A stretch of DNA of 64,000 nucleotides from Apostichopus japonicus (taxonomy: Eukaryota > Echinodermata > Holothuroidea > Aspidochirotida > Stichopodidae): NCBI RefSeq assembly GCF_037975245.1, contig NC_092577.1, positions 22,780,398 through 22,844,397 of the forward strand. The letters run 5' to 3'. Position numbers and translations under genes: made by a program. Under the pieces are notes generated by a model, which searched no databases, was not told the origin of the DNA, and worked only from the letters and a program-made list of their open reading frames with translations. Shown in pieces: positions 46,138-59,062 of the stretch (positions are counted from its first letter, which is position 1; every line of letters begins with the position of its first letter).

Positions 46138-49048
46138 GTAAACGGCCATATCACGTTGACTATACCGGTTCTCGTCCGATCACCGAAGTCAAGCAACGTA
46201 GAGCGCAGTCAGTACTAAGGTGGGTGACCGCCTGGGAATACTGGGTGCCGTAGGCTTTTATTTTCACAATTGATAACACTATGTTGCCACGACGATGAGA
46301 AATTGAAATGGCCTACATTGACCTCTTGTTATGTCTACGGCCATATCACGTTGACTATACCGGTTCTCGTCCGATCACCGAAGTCAAGCAACGTAGAGCG
46401 CAGTCAGTACTTGGATGGGTGACCCCCTGGGAATACTGGGTGCCGTAGGCTTTTATTTTCCTAATTGATAACACTATGTTGCCACGACGATGAAAAATTG
46501 AAATGGCCTACATTGACCTCTTGTTATGTCTACGGCCATATCACGTTGACTATACCGGTTCTCGTCCGATCACCGAAGTCAAGCAACGTAGAGCGCAGTC
46601 AGTACTTGGATGGGTGACCGCCTGGGAATACTGGGTGCCGTAGGCTTTTATTTTCCTAATTGATAACACTATGTTGCCACGACGATGAGAAATTGAAATG
46701 GCCTACATTGACCTCTTGTCACAAGGAAAGCGATTTGAAAATCGAATATATTTATAAATAACTACTTTGTTTTTATGTATTAGAATTTTATACATATATA
46801 TGTAAAATATAGATTAACATAATATATATTAAATCCATTCATGTATAATATATATATTAAATCAACTCATCATAACCTACCACACAAGTAGTCTGCATTT
46901 CACCTCTTGTTATGTCTACGGCCACATCACGTTGACGATACCGGTTCTCGTCCGATCACCGAAGTCAAGCAACGTAGAGCGCAGTCAGTACTGGGTGCCG
47001 TAGGCTTTTATTTTCCCAATTGATAACACTATGTTGCCACGACGATGAGAAATTGAAATGGCCTACATTGTCTTGCCACAAGGAAAGCGATTTGAAAATC
47101 GAATATATTTATAAATAACTACTTTGTTTTTATGTATTAGAATTTTATACATATATATGTAAAATATAGATTAACATTATATATATTAAATCCATTCATG
47201 TATAATACATATATTAAATCAACTCATCATAACCTACCACACAAGTAGTCTGCATTTCACCTCTTGTAATGTCTACGGCCACATCACGTTGACGATACCG
47301 GTGCTCGTCCGATCACCGAAGTCAAGCAACGTAGAGCGCAGTCAGTACTTGGATGGGTGACCGCCTGGGAATACTGGGTGCCGTAGGCTTTTATTTTCCT
47401 AATTGATAACACTATGTTGCCACGACGATGAGAAATTGAAATGGCCTACATTGACCTCTTGTTATGTCTACGGCCATATCACGTTGACGATACCGGTTCT
47501 CGTCCGATCACCGAAGTCAAGCAACGTAGAGCGCAGTCAGTACTTGGATGGGTGACCGCCTGGGAATACTGGGTGCCGTAGGCCTTTCTTTTTCTAATTA
47601 GAACACTGTCTTGCCACAAGGAAAGCGATTTGAAAATCGAATATATTAATAAATAACTCGATTGTTTTTATATATTAGAATTTAATACATATATATGTGA
47701 AATATAGATTAACTTAATATATATTAAATACATTCATGTATAATATATACATTAAATCCACTCATCATAACCTACCAAACAACTAGCCTGCATTTCACCT
47801 CTTGTAATGTCTACGGCCACATCTCACGTTCAATATACCGGTTCTCGTCCGATCAGGTAAGTCAAGTAACGTAGAGCGCAGTCAGTACTAAGGTGGGTGA
47901 CCGCCTGGGAATACTGGGTGCCGTAGGCTTTTATTTTCACAATTGATAACACTATGTTGCCACGACGATGAGAAATTGAAATGGCCTCCATTGACCTCTT
48001 CTTATGTCTACGGCCATATCACGTTGACTATACCGGTTCTCGTTCGATCACCGAAGTCAAGCAACGTAGAGCGCAGTCAGTACTTGGATGGGTGACCGCC
48101 TGGGAATACTGGGTGCCGTAGGCTTTTACTTTCCTAATTGATAACACTATGTTGCCACGACGATGAGAAAGTGAAATGGCCTACATTGACCTCTTATGTA
48201 AACGGCCATATCACGTTGACTATACCGGTTCTCGTCCGATCACCGAAGTCAAGCAACGTAGAGCGCAGTCAGTACTTGGATGGGTGACCGCCTGGGAATA
48301 CTGGGTGCCGTAGGCCTTCCTTTTCCTAATTAGAACACTGTCTTGCCACAAGGAAAGCGATTTGAAAATCGAATATATTAATAAATAACTCGATTGTTTT
48401 TATATATTAGAATTTAATACATATATATGTGAAATATAGATTAACTTAATATATATTAAATACATTCATGTATAATATATACATTAAATACACTCATCAT
48501 AACCTACCAAACAACTAGCCTGCATTTCACCTCTTGTAATGTCTACGGCCACATCACGTTCAATATACCGGTTCTCGTCCGATCAGGTAAGTCAAGCAAC
48601 GTAGAGCGCAGTCAGTACTAAGGTGGGTGACCGCCTGGGAATACTGGGTGCCGTAGGCTTTTATTTTCACAATTGATAACACTATGTTGCCACGACGATG
48701 AGAAATTGAAATGGCCTCCATTGACCTCTTCTTATGTCTACGGCCATATCACGTTGACTATACCGGTTCTCGTCCGATCACCGAAGTCAAGCAACGTAGA
48801 GCGCAGTCAGTACTTGGATGGATGACCGCCTGGGAATACTGGGTGTCGTAGGCTTTTATTTTCCTAATTGATAACACTATGTTGCCACGACGATGAGAAA
48901 TTGAAATGGCCTACATTGACCTCTTGTTATGTCTACGGCCATATCACGTTGACTATACCGGTTCTCGTCCGATCACCGAAGTCAAGCAACGTAGAGCGCA
49001 GTCAGTACTTGGATGGGTGACCCCCTGGGAATACTGGGTGCCGTAGGC
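46138..49048 (+). rRNA. 5S copies 186-197 (segment C2)
   Basis: Gene starts and classes: 46138 K with class B box C, 46333 A, 46528 A, 46914 T, 47271 A, 47466 A, 47809 B (120 nt), 48006 A, 48198 K, 48541 B, 48736 A, 48931 A. These equal 10559-13469 plus 35,579. Copy 48736 has CAACGTAGAG and no GATGACC, where its partner at 13157 has both changes. Confidence 0.92.
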
Positions 49049-49125
49049 TTTTATTTTCCTAATTGATAACACTATGTTGCCACGACGATGAGAAATTGAA
49101 ATGGCCTACATTGACCTCTTGTTAT

Positions 49126-50904
49126 GTCTACGGCCATATCACGTTGACTATACCGGTTCTCGTCCGATCACCGAAGTCAAGCAACGTAGAGCGCAGTCAG
49201 TACTAAGGGGGGTGACCGCCTGGGAATACTGGGTGCCGTAGGCTTTTATTTTCACAATTGATAACACTATGTTGCCACGACGATGAGAAATTGAAATGGC
49301 CTCCATTGACCTCTTGTTATGTCTACGGCCATATCACGTTGACTATACCGGTTCTCGTCCGATGACCGAAGTCAAGCAACGTAGAGCGCAGTCAGTACTT
49401 GGATGGGTGACCGCCTGGGAATACTGGGTGCCGTAGGCTTTTATTTTCCTAATTGATAACACTATGTTGCCACGACGATGAAAAATTGAAATGGCCTACA
49501 TTGACCTCTTGTTTTGTCTACGGCCATATCACGTTGACTATACCGGTTCTCGTCCGATCACCGAAGTCAAGCAACGTAGAGCGCAGTCAGTACTTGGATG
49601 GGTGACCGCCTGGGAATACTGGGTGTCGTAGGCTGTTATTTTCCTAATTGATAACACTATGTTGCCACGACGATGAGAAATTGAAATGGCCTACATTGAC
49701 CTCTTGTTATGTCTACGGCCATATCACGTTGACTATACCGGTTCTCGTCCGATCACCGAAGTCAAGCAACGTAGAGCGCAGTCAGTACTTGGATGGGTGA
49801 CCGCCTGGGAATACTGGGTGCCGTAGGCCTTTCTTTTTCTAATTAGAACACTGTCTTGCCACAAGGAAAGCGATTTGAAAATCGAATATATTAATAAATA
49901 ACTCGATTGTTTTTATATATTAGAATTTAATACATATATATGTGAAATATAGATTAACTTAATATATATTAAATCCATTCATGTATAATATATACATTAA
50001 ATCCACTCATCATAACCTACCAAACAACTAGCCTGCATTTCACCTCTTGTAATGTCTACGGCCACATCACGTTCAATATACCGGTTCTCGTCCGATCAGG
50101 TAAGTCAAGCAACGTAGAGCGCAGTCAGTACTAAGGTGGGTGACCGCCTGGTAATACTGGGTGCCGTAGGCTTTTATTTTCACAATTGATAACACTATGT
50201 TGCCACGACGATGAGAAATTGAAATGGCCTCCATTGACCTCTTGTTATGTCTACGGCCATATCACGTTGACTATACCGGTTCTCGTCCGATCACCGAAGT
50301 CAAGCAACGTAGAGCGCAGTCAGTACTTGGATGGGTGACCGCCTGGGAATACTGGGTGCAGTAGGCTTTTATTTTCCTAATTGATAACACTATGTTGCCA
50401 CGACGATGAGAAATTGAAATGGCCTACATTGACCTCTTGTTATGTCTACGGCCATATCACGTTGACTATACCGGTTCTCGTCCGATCACCGAAGTCAAAC
50501 AACGTAGAGCGCAGTCAGTACTTGGATGGGTGACCGCCTGGGAATACTGGGTGCCGTAGGCCTTTCTTTTTCTAATTAGAACACTGTCTTGCCACAAGGA
50601 AAGCGATTTGAAAATCGAATATATTAATAAATAACTCGATTGTTTTCATATATTAGAATTTAATACATATATATGTGAAATATAGATTAACTTAATATAT
50701 ATTAAATACATTCATGTATAATATATACATTAAATCCACTCATCATAACCTACCAAACAACTAGCCTGCATTTCACCTCTTGTAATGTCTACGGCCACAT
50801 CACGTTCAATATACCGGTTCTCGTCCGATCAGGTAAGTCAAGCAACGTAGAGCGCAGTTAGTACTAAGGTGGGTGACCGCCTGGGAATACTGGGTGCCGT
50901 AGGC
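49126..50904 (+). rRNA. 5S copies 198-205
   Basis: Gene starts and classes: 49126 X (AAGGGGGGTGACC), 49321 A (GATGACC), 49516 A, 49711 A, 50054 B, 50249 A (C112A), 50444 A (GTCAAACAAC), 50787 B. They match 13547-15325 plus 35,579 and, in part, 25879-27657. Confidence 0.92.
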
Positions 50905-51129
50905 CTTCCTTTTCCTAATTAGAACACTGTCTTGCCACAAGGAAAGCGATTTGAAAATCGAATATATTAATAAATAACTCGATTGTTTTTATATATTAGA
51001 ATTTAATACATATATATGTGAAATATAGATTAACTTAATATATATTAAATACATTCATGTATAATATATACATTAAATCCACTCATCATAACCTACCAAA
51101 CAACTAGCCTGCATTTCACCTCTTGTTAT

Positions 51130-54030
51130 GTCTACGGCCATATCACGTTGACTATACCGGTTCTCGTCCGATGACCGAAGTCAAGCAACGTAGAGCGCAG
51201 TCAGTACTTGGATGGGTGACCGCCTGGGAATACTGGGTGCCGTAGGCTTTTATTTTCCTAATTGATAACACTATGTTGCCACGACGATGAAAAATTGAAA
51301 TGGCCTACATTGACCTCTTGTTATGTCTACGGCCATATCACGTTGACTATACCGGTTCTCGTCCGATCACCGAAGTCAAGCAACGTAGAGCGCAGTCAGT
51401 ACTTGGATGGGTGACCGCCTGGGAATACTGGGTGTCGTAGGCTGTTATTTTCCTAATTGATAACACTATGTTGCCACGACGATGAGAAATTGAAATGGCC
51501 TACATTGACCTCTTGTTATGTCTACGGCCATATCACGTTGACTATACCGGTTCTCGTCCGATCACCGAAGTCAAGCAACGTAGAGCGCAGTCAGTACTTG
51601 GATGGGTGACCGCCTGGGAATACTGGGTGCCGTAGGCCTTTCTTTTTCTAATTAGAACACTGTCTTGCCACAAGGAAAGCGATTTGAAAATCGAATATAT
51701 TAATAAATAACTCGATTGTTTTTATATATTAGAATTTAATACATATATATGTGAAATATAGATTAACTTAATATATATTAAATACATTCATGTATAATAT
51801 ATACATTAAATCCACTCATCATAACCTACCAAACAACTAGCCTGCATTTCACCTCTTGTAATGTCTACGGCCACATCACGTTCAATATACCGGTTCTCGT
51901 CCGATCACCGAAGTCAAGCAACGTAGAGCGCAGTCAGTACTTGGATGGGTGACCGCCTGGGAATACTGGGTGCAGTAGGCTTTTATTTTCACAATTGATA
52001 ACACTATGTTGCCACGACGATGAGAAATTGAAATGGCCTCCATTGACCTCTTGTTATGTCTACGGCCATATCACGTTGACTATACCGGTTCTCGTCCGAT
52101 CACCGAAGTCAAGCAACGTAGAGCGCAGTCAGTACTTGGATGGGTGACCGCCTGGGAATACTGGGTGCAGTAGGCTTTTATTTTCCTAATTGATAACACT
52201 ATGTTGCCACGACGATGAGAAATTGAAATGGCCTACATTGACCTCTTGTTATGTCTACGGCCATATCACGTTGACTATACCGGTTCTCGTCCGATCACCG
52301 AAGTCAAGCAACGTAGAGCGCAGTCAGTACTTGGATGGGTGACCGCCTGGGAATACTGGGTGCCGTAGGCCTTTCTTTTTCTAATTAGAACACTGTCTTG
52401 CCACAAGGAAAGCGATTTGAAAATCGAATATATTAATAAATAACTCGATTGTTTTTATATATTAGAATTTAATACATATATATGTGAAATATAGATTAAC
52501 TTAATATATATTAAATACATTCATGTATAATATATACATTAAATCCACTCATCATAACCTACCAAACAACTAGCCTGCATTTCACCTCTTGTAATGTCTA
52601 CGGCCACATCACGTTCAATATACCGGTTCTCGTCCGATCACCGAAGTCAAGCAACGTAGAGCGCAGTCAGTACTAAGGTGGGTGACCGCCTGGGAATACT
52701 GGGTGCCGTAGGCTTTTATTTTCCTATTGATAACACTATGTTGCCACGACGATGAGAAATTGAAATGGCCTCCATTGACCTCTTGTTATGTCTACGGCCA
52801 TATCACGTTGACTATACCGGTTCTCGTCCGATCACCGAAGTCAAGCAACGTAGAGCGCAGTCAGTACTTGGATGGGTGACCGCCTGGGAATACTGGGTGC
52901 AGTAGGCTTTTATTTTCCTAATTGATAACACTATGTTGCCACGACGATGAGAAATTGAAATGGCCTACATTGACCTCTTGTTATGTCTACGGCCATATCA
53001 CGTTGACTATACCGGTTCTCGTCCGATCACCGAAGTCAAGCAACGTAGAGCGCAGTCAGTACTTGGATGGGTGACCGCCTGGGAATACTGGGTGCCGTAG
53101 GCCTTTCTTTTTCTAATTAGAACACTGTCTTGCCACAAGGAAAGCGATTTGAAAATCGAATATATTAATAAATAACTCGATTGTTTTTATATATTAGAAT
53201 TTAATACATATATATGTAAAATATAGATTAACTTAATATATATTAAATACATTCATGTATAATATATACATTAAATCCACTCATCATAACCTACCAAACA
53301 ACTAGCCTGCATTTCACCTCTTGTAATGTCTACGGCCACATCACGTTCAATATTCCGGTTCTCGTCCGATCACCGAAGTCAAGCAACGTAGAGCGCAGTC
53401 AGTACTAAGGTGGGTGACCGCCTGGGAATACTGGGTGCCGTAGGCTTTTAATTTCCTAATTGATAACACTATGTTGCCACGACGATGAGAAATTGAAATG
53501 GCCTCCATTGACCTCTTGTTATGTCTACGGCCATATCACGTTGACTATACCGGTTCTCGTCCGATCACCGAAGTCAAGCAACGTAGAGCGCAGTCAGTAC
53601 TTGGATGGGTGACCGCCTGGGAATACTGGGTGCCGTAGGCTTTTATTTTCCTAATTGATAACACTATGTTGCCACGACGATGAGAAATTGAAATGGCCTA
53701 CATTGACCTCTTGTTATGTCTACGGCCATATCACGTTGACGATACCGGTTCTCGTCCGATCACCGAAGTCAAGCAACGTAGAGCGCAGTCAGTACTTGGA
53801 TGGGTGACCGCCTGGGAATACTGGGTGCAGTAGGCTTTTATTTTCGTAATTGATAACACTATGTTGCCACGACGATGAGAAATTGAAATGGCCTACATTG
53901 ACCTCTTGTTATGTCTACGGCCATATCACGTTGACTATACCGGTTCTCGTCCGATCACCGAAGTCAAGCAACGTAGAGCGCAGTCAGTACTTGGATGGGT
54001 GACCGCCTGGGAATACTGGGTGCCGTAGGC
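51130..54030 (+). rRNA. 5S copies 206-218
   Basis: Gene starts and classes: 51130 A, 51325 A, 51520 A, 51863 B', 52058 A (C112A), 52253 A, 52596 B', 52790 A (C112A), 52985 A, 53328 B' (AATATTCC), 53523 A, 53718 A (C112A), 53913 A. Partners are at 15551-18256; 52253 is the extra 195-bp unit that C1 lacks. Confidence 0.92.
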
Positions 54031-54255
54031 CTTTCTTTTTCTAATTAGAACACTGTCTTGCCACAAGGAAAGCGATTTGAAAATCGAATATATTAATAAA
54101 TAACTCGATTGTTTTCATATATTAGAATTTAATACATATATATGTGAAATATAGATTAACTTAATATATATTAAATACATTCATGTATAATATGTACATT
54201 AAATCCACTCATCATAACCTACCAAACAACTAGCCTGCATTTCACCTCTTGTAAT

Positions 54256-57200
54256 GTCTACGGCCACATCACGTTCAATATACCGGTTCTCGTCCAATCA
54301 GGTAAGTCAAGCAACGTAGAGCGCAGTTAGTACTAAGGTGGGTGACCGCCTGGGAATACTGGGTGCCGTAGGCCTTCCTTTTCCTAATTAGAACACTGTC
54401 TTGCCACAAGGAAAGCGATTTGAAAATCGAATATATTAATAAATAACTCGATTGTTTTTATATATTAGAATTTAATACATATATATGTGAAATATAGATT
54501 AACTTAATATATATTAAATACATTCATGTATAATATATACATTAAATCCACTCATCATAACCTACCAAACAACTAGCCTGCATTTCACCTCTTGTAATGT
54601 CTACGGCCACATCACGTTCAATATACCGGTTCTCGTCCGATCAGGTAAGTCAAGCAACGTAGAACGCAGTCAGTACTAAGGTGGGTGACCGCCTGGGAAT
54701 AATGGGTGCCGTAGGCTTTTATTTTCCTAATTGATAACACTATGTTGCCACGACGATGAGAAATTGAAATGTCCTACATTGACCTCTTGTTATGTCTACG
54801 GCCATATCACGTTGACTATACCGGTTCTCGTCCGATCACCGAAGTCAAGCAACGTAGAGCGCAGTCAGTACTTGGATGGGTGACCGCCTGGGAATACTGG
54901 GTGCCGTAGGCTTTTATTTTCCTAATTGATAACACTATGTTGCCACGACGATGAAAAATTGAAATGGCCTACATTGACCTCTTGTTATGTCTACGGCCAT
55001 ATCACGTTGACTATACCGGTTCTCGTCCGATCACCGAAGTCAAGCAACGTAGAGCGCAGTCAGTACTTGGATGGGTGACCGCCTGGGAATACTGGGTGTC
55101 GTAGGCTGTTATTTTCCTAATTGATAACACTATGTTGCCACGACGATGAGAAATTGAAATGGCCTACATTGACCTCTTGTTATGTCTACGGCCATATCAC
55201 GTTGACTATACCGGTTCTCGTCCGATCACCGAAGTCAAGCAACGTAGAGCGCAGTCAGTACTTGGATGGGTGACCGCCTGGGAATACTGGGTGCCGCAGG
55301 CCTTTCTTTTTCTAATTAGAACACTGTCTTGCCACAAGGAAAGCGATTTGAAAATCGAATATATTAATAAATAACTCGATTGTTTTTATATATTAGAATT
55401 TAATACACATATTTGTGAAATATAGATTAACTTAATATATATTAAATACATTCATGTATAATATATACAATAAATCCACTCATCATAACCTACCAAACAA
55501 CTAGCCTGCTATTCACCTCTTGTAATGTCTACGGCCACATCACGTTCAATATACCGGTTCTCGTCCGATCACCGAAGTCAAGCAACGTAGAACGCAGTCA
55601 GTACTAAGGTGGGTGACCGCCTGGGAATAATGGGTGCCGTAGGCTTTTATTTTCCTAATTGATAACACTATGTTGCCACGACGATGAGAAATTGAAATGT
55701 CCTACATTGACCTCTTGTTATGTCTACGGCCATATCACGTTGACTATACCGGTTCTCGTCCGATCACCGAAGTCAAGCAACGTAGAGCGCAGTCAGTACT
55801 TGGATGGGTGACCGCCTGGGAATACTGGGTGCCGTAGGCTTTTATTTTCCTAATTGATAACACTATGTTGCCACGACGATGAAAAATTGAAATGGCCTAC
55901 ATTGACCTCTTGTTATGTCTACGGCCATATCACGTTGACTATACCGGTTCTCGTCCGATCACCGAAGTCAAGCAACGTAGAGCGCAGTCAGTACTTGGAT
56001 GGGTGACCGCCTGGGAATACTGGGTGTCGTAGGCTGTTATTTTCCTAATTGATAACACTATGTTGCCACGACGATGAGAAATTGAAATGGCCTACATTGA
56101 CCTCTTGTTATGTCTACGGCCATATCACGTTGACTATACCGGTTCTCGTCCGATCACCGAAGTCAAGCAACGTAGAGCGCAGTCAGTACTTGGATGGGTG
56201 ACCGCCTGGGAATACTGGGTGCCGCAGGCCTTTCTTTTTCTAATTAGAACACTGTCTTGCCACAAGGAAAGCGATTTGAAAATCGAATATATTAATAAAT
56301 AACTCGATTGTTTTTATATATTAGAATTTAATACACATATTTGTGAAATATAGATTAACTTAATATATATTAAATACATTCATGTATAATATATACAATA
56401 AATCCACTCATCATAACCTACCAAACAACTAGCCTGCTATTCACCTCTTGTAATGTCTACGGCCACATCACGTTCATTATACCGGTTCTCGTCCGATCAC
56501 CGAAGTCAAGCAACGTAGAGCGCAGTCAGTACTAAGGTGGGTGACCGCCTGGGAATACTGGGTGCCGTAGGCTTTTATTTTCACAATTGATAACACTATG
56601 TTGCCACGACGATGAGAAATTGAAATGGCCTCCATTGACCTCTTGTTATGTCTACGGCCATATCACGTTGACTATACCGGTTCTCGTCCGATCACCGAAG
56701 TCAAGCAACGTAGAGCGCAGTCAGTACTTGGATGGGTGACCGCCTGGGAATACTGGGTGCCGTAGGCTTTTATTTTCCTAATTGATAACACTATGTTGCC
56801 ACGACGATGAGAAAGTGAAATGGCCTACATTGACCTCTTATGTAAACGGCCATATCACGTTGACTATACCGGTTCTCGTCCGATCACCGAAGTCAAGCAA
56901 CGTAGAGCGCAGTCAGTACTTGGATGGGTGACCGCCTGGGAATACTGGGTGCCGTAGGCCTTCCTTTTCCTAATTAGAACACTGTCTTGCCACAAGGAAA
57001 GCGATTTGAAAATCGAATATATTAATAAATAACTCGATTGTTTTTATATATTAGAATTTAATACATATATATGTGCAATATAGATTAACTTAATATATAT
57101 TAAATACATTCATGTATAATATATACATTAAATCCACTCATCATAACCTACCAAACAACTAGCCTGCATTTCACCTCTTGTAATGTCTACGGCCACATCA

Positions 57201-58867
57201 CGTTCAATATACCGGTTCTCGTCCGATCAGGTAAGTCAAGCAACGTAGAGCGCAGTCAGTACTAAGGTGGGTGACCGCCTGGGAATACTGGGTGCCGTAG
57301 GCTTTTATTTTCCTAATTGATAACACTATGTTGCCACGACGATGAAAAATTGAAATGGCCTACATTGACCTCTTGTTATGTCTACGGCCATATCACGTTG
57401 ACTATACCGGTTCTCGTCCGATCACCGAAGTCAAGCAACGTAGAGCGCAGTCAGTACTTGGATGGGTGACCGCCTGGGAATACTGGGTGCCGTAGGCCTT
57501 TCTTTTTCTAATTAGAACACTGTCTTGCCACAAGGAAAGCGATTTGAAAATCGAATATATTAATAAATAACTCGATTGTTTTTATATATTAGAATTTAAT
57601 ATACATTTAATATACATTAAATCCACTCATCATAACCTACCAAACAACTAGCCTGCATTTCACCTCTTGTAATGTCTACGGCCACATCACGTTCAATATA
57701 CCGGTTCTCGTCCGATCAGGTAAGTCAAGCAACGTAGAGCGCAGTCAGTACTAAGGTAAGTGACCGCCTGGGAATACTGGGTGCCGTAGGCTTTTATTTT
57801 CCCAATTGATAACACTATGTTGCCACGACGATGAAAAATTGAAATGGCCTACATTGACCTCTTGTCATGTCTACGGCCATATCACGTTGACTATACCGGT
57901 TCTCGTCCGATCACCGAAGTCAAGCAACGTAGAGCGCAGTCAGTACTTGGATGGGTGACCGCCTGGGAATACTGGGTGCCGTAGGCCTTTCTTTTTCTAA
58001 TTAGAACACTGTCTTGCCACAAGGAAAGCGATTTGAAAATCGAATATATTAATAAATAACTCGATTGTTTTTATATATTAGAATTTAATACATATATATG
58101 TGAAATATAGATTAACTTAATATATATTAAATACATTCATGTATAATATATACATTAAATCCACTCATCATAACCTACCAAACAACTAGCCTGCATTTCA
58201 CCTCTTGTAATGTCTACGGCCACATCACGTTCAATATACCGGTTCTCGTCCGATCAGGTAAGTCAAGCAACGTAGAGCGCAGTCAGTACTAAGGTGGGTG
58301 ACCGCCTGGGAATACTGGGTGCCGTAGGCTTTTATTTTCCTAATTGATAACACTATGTTGCCACGACGATGAAAAATTGAAATGGCCTACATTGACCTCT
58401 TGTTATGTCTACGGCCATATCACGTTGACTATACCGGTTCTCGTCCGATCACCGAAGTCAAGCAACGTAGAGCGCAGTCAGTACTTGGATGGGTGACCGC
58501 CTGGGAATACTGGGTGCCGTAGGCCTTTCTTTTTCTAATTAGAACACTGTCTTGCCACAAGGAAAGCGATTTGAAAATCGAATATATTAATAAATAACTC
58601 GATTGTTTTTATATATTAGAATTTAATACATATATATGTGAAATATAGATTAACTTAATATATATTAAATACATTCATGTATAATATATACATTAAATCC
58701 ACTCATCATAACCTACCAAACAACTAGCCTGCATTTCACCTCTTGTAATGTCTACGGCCACATCACGTTCAATATACCGGTTCTCGTCCGATCACCGAAG
58801 TCAAGCAACGTAGAGCGCAGTCAGTACTAAGGTGGGTGACCGCCTGGGAATACTGGGTGCCGTAGGC
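54256..58867 (+). rRNA. 5S copies 219-237
   Basis: Gene starts and classes: 54256 B, 54599 B, 54794 A, 54989 A, 55184 A (T114C), 55527 B', 55722 A, 55917 A, 56112 A (T114C), 56455 B' (TTCATTATACC), 56650 A, 56842 K, 57185 B, 57380 A, 57674 B with AAGGTAAG, 57869 A (TTGTCATG upstream), 58212 B, 58407 A, 58750 B'. Starts 54989 to 55527 recur at 55917 to 56455, a 928-bp doubling. Confidence 0.92.
57498..57673 (+). other. L spacer with internal deletion (176 nt)
   Basis: This L spacer lacks 49 nt of the AT-rich middle: TTTAATATACATTTAATATACATT replaces the longer repeat pair, which suggests loss between similar TTAATATA words. The only other copy is 63115-63290, at exactly the 5,617-bp shift, with one base different (ATACAATTAATA). 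Confidence 0.88.
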
Positions 58868-58944
58868 TTTTATTTTCACAATTGATAACACTATGTTGCC
58901 ACGACGATGAGAAATTGAAATGGCCTCCATTGACCTCTTGTTAT

Positions 58945-59062
58945 GTCTACGGCCATATCACGTTGACTATACCGGTTCTCGTCCGATCACCGAAGTCAAG
59001 CAACGAAGAGCGCAGTCAGTACTAAGGTGGGTGACCGCCTGGGAATACTGGGTGCCGTAGGC
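58945..59062 (+). pseudogene. 5S chimera at the 5,617-bp duplication joint
   Basis: This copy begins as a class A gene with CAACGAAGAG (T62A), the mark of copies such as 22731. It switches to ACTAAGGTGGG and the rare TTTTAATTTCC spacer start that belong to 53328. The joint therefore lies inside the gene, between about nt 63 and 80. To its right everything matches the sequence 5,617 bp upstream. It records an unequal crossover within a 5S gene. Confidence 0.82.

Larger units (their letters stand above)
45329..55916 (+). repeat. Segment C2, a copy of 9750-20142
   Basis: The stretch matches C1 at a shift of 35,579 up to about 52.17 kb and 35,774 after it. Rare marks that keep the shift: GTATAATACATA (11621 and 47200), TTGTTTTGTC (13931 and 49510), AATATTCC (17554 and 53328 genes) and TATGTACATT (18417 and 54191). 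At about 10.4 kb it is the longest duplicated piece in the window. Confidence 0.85.
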
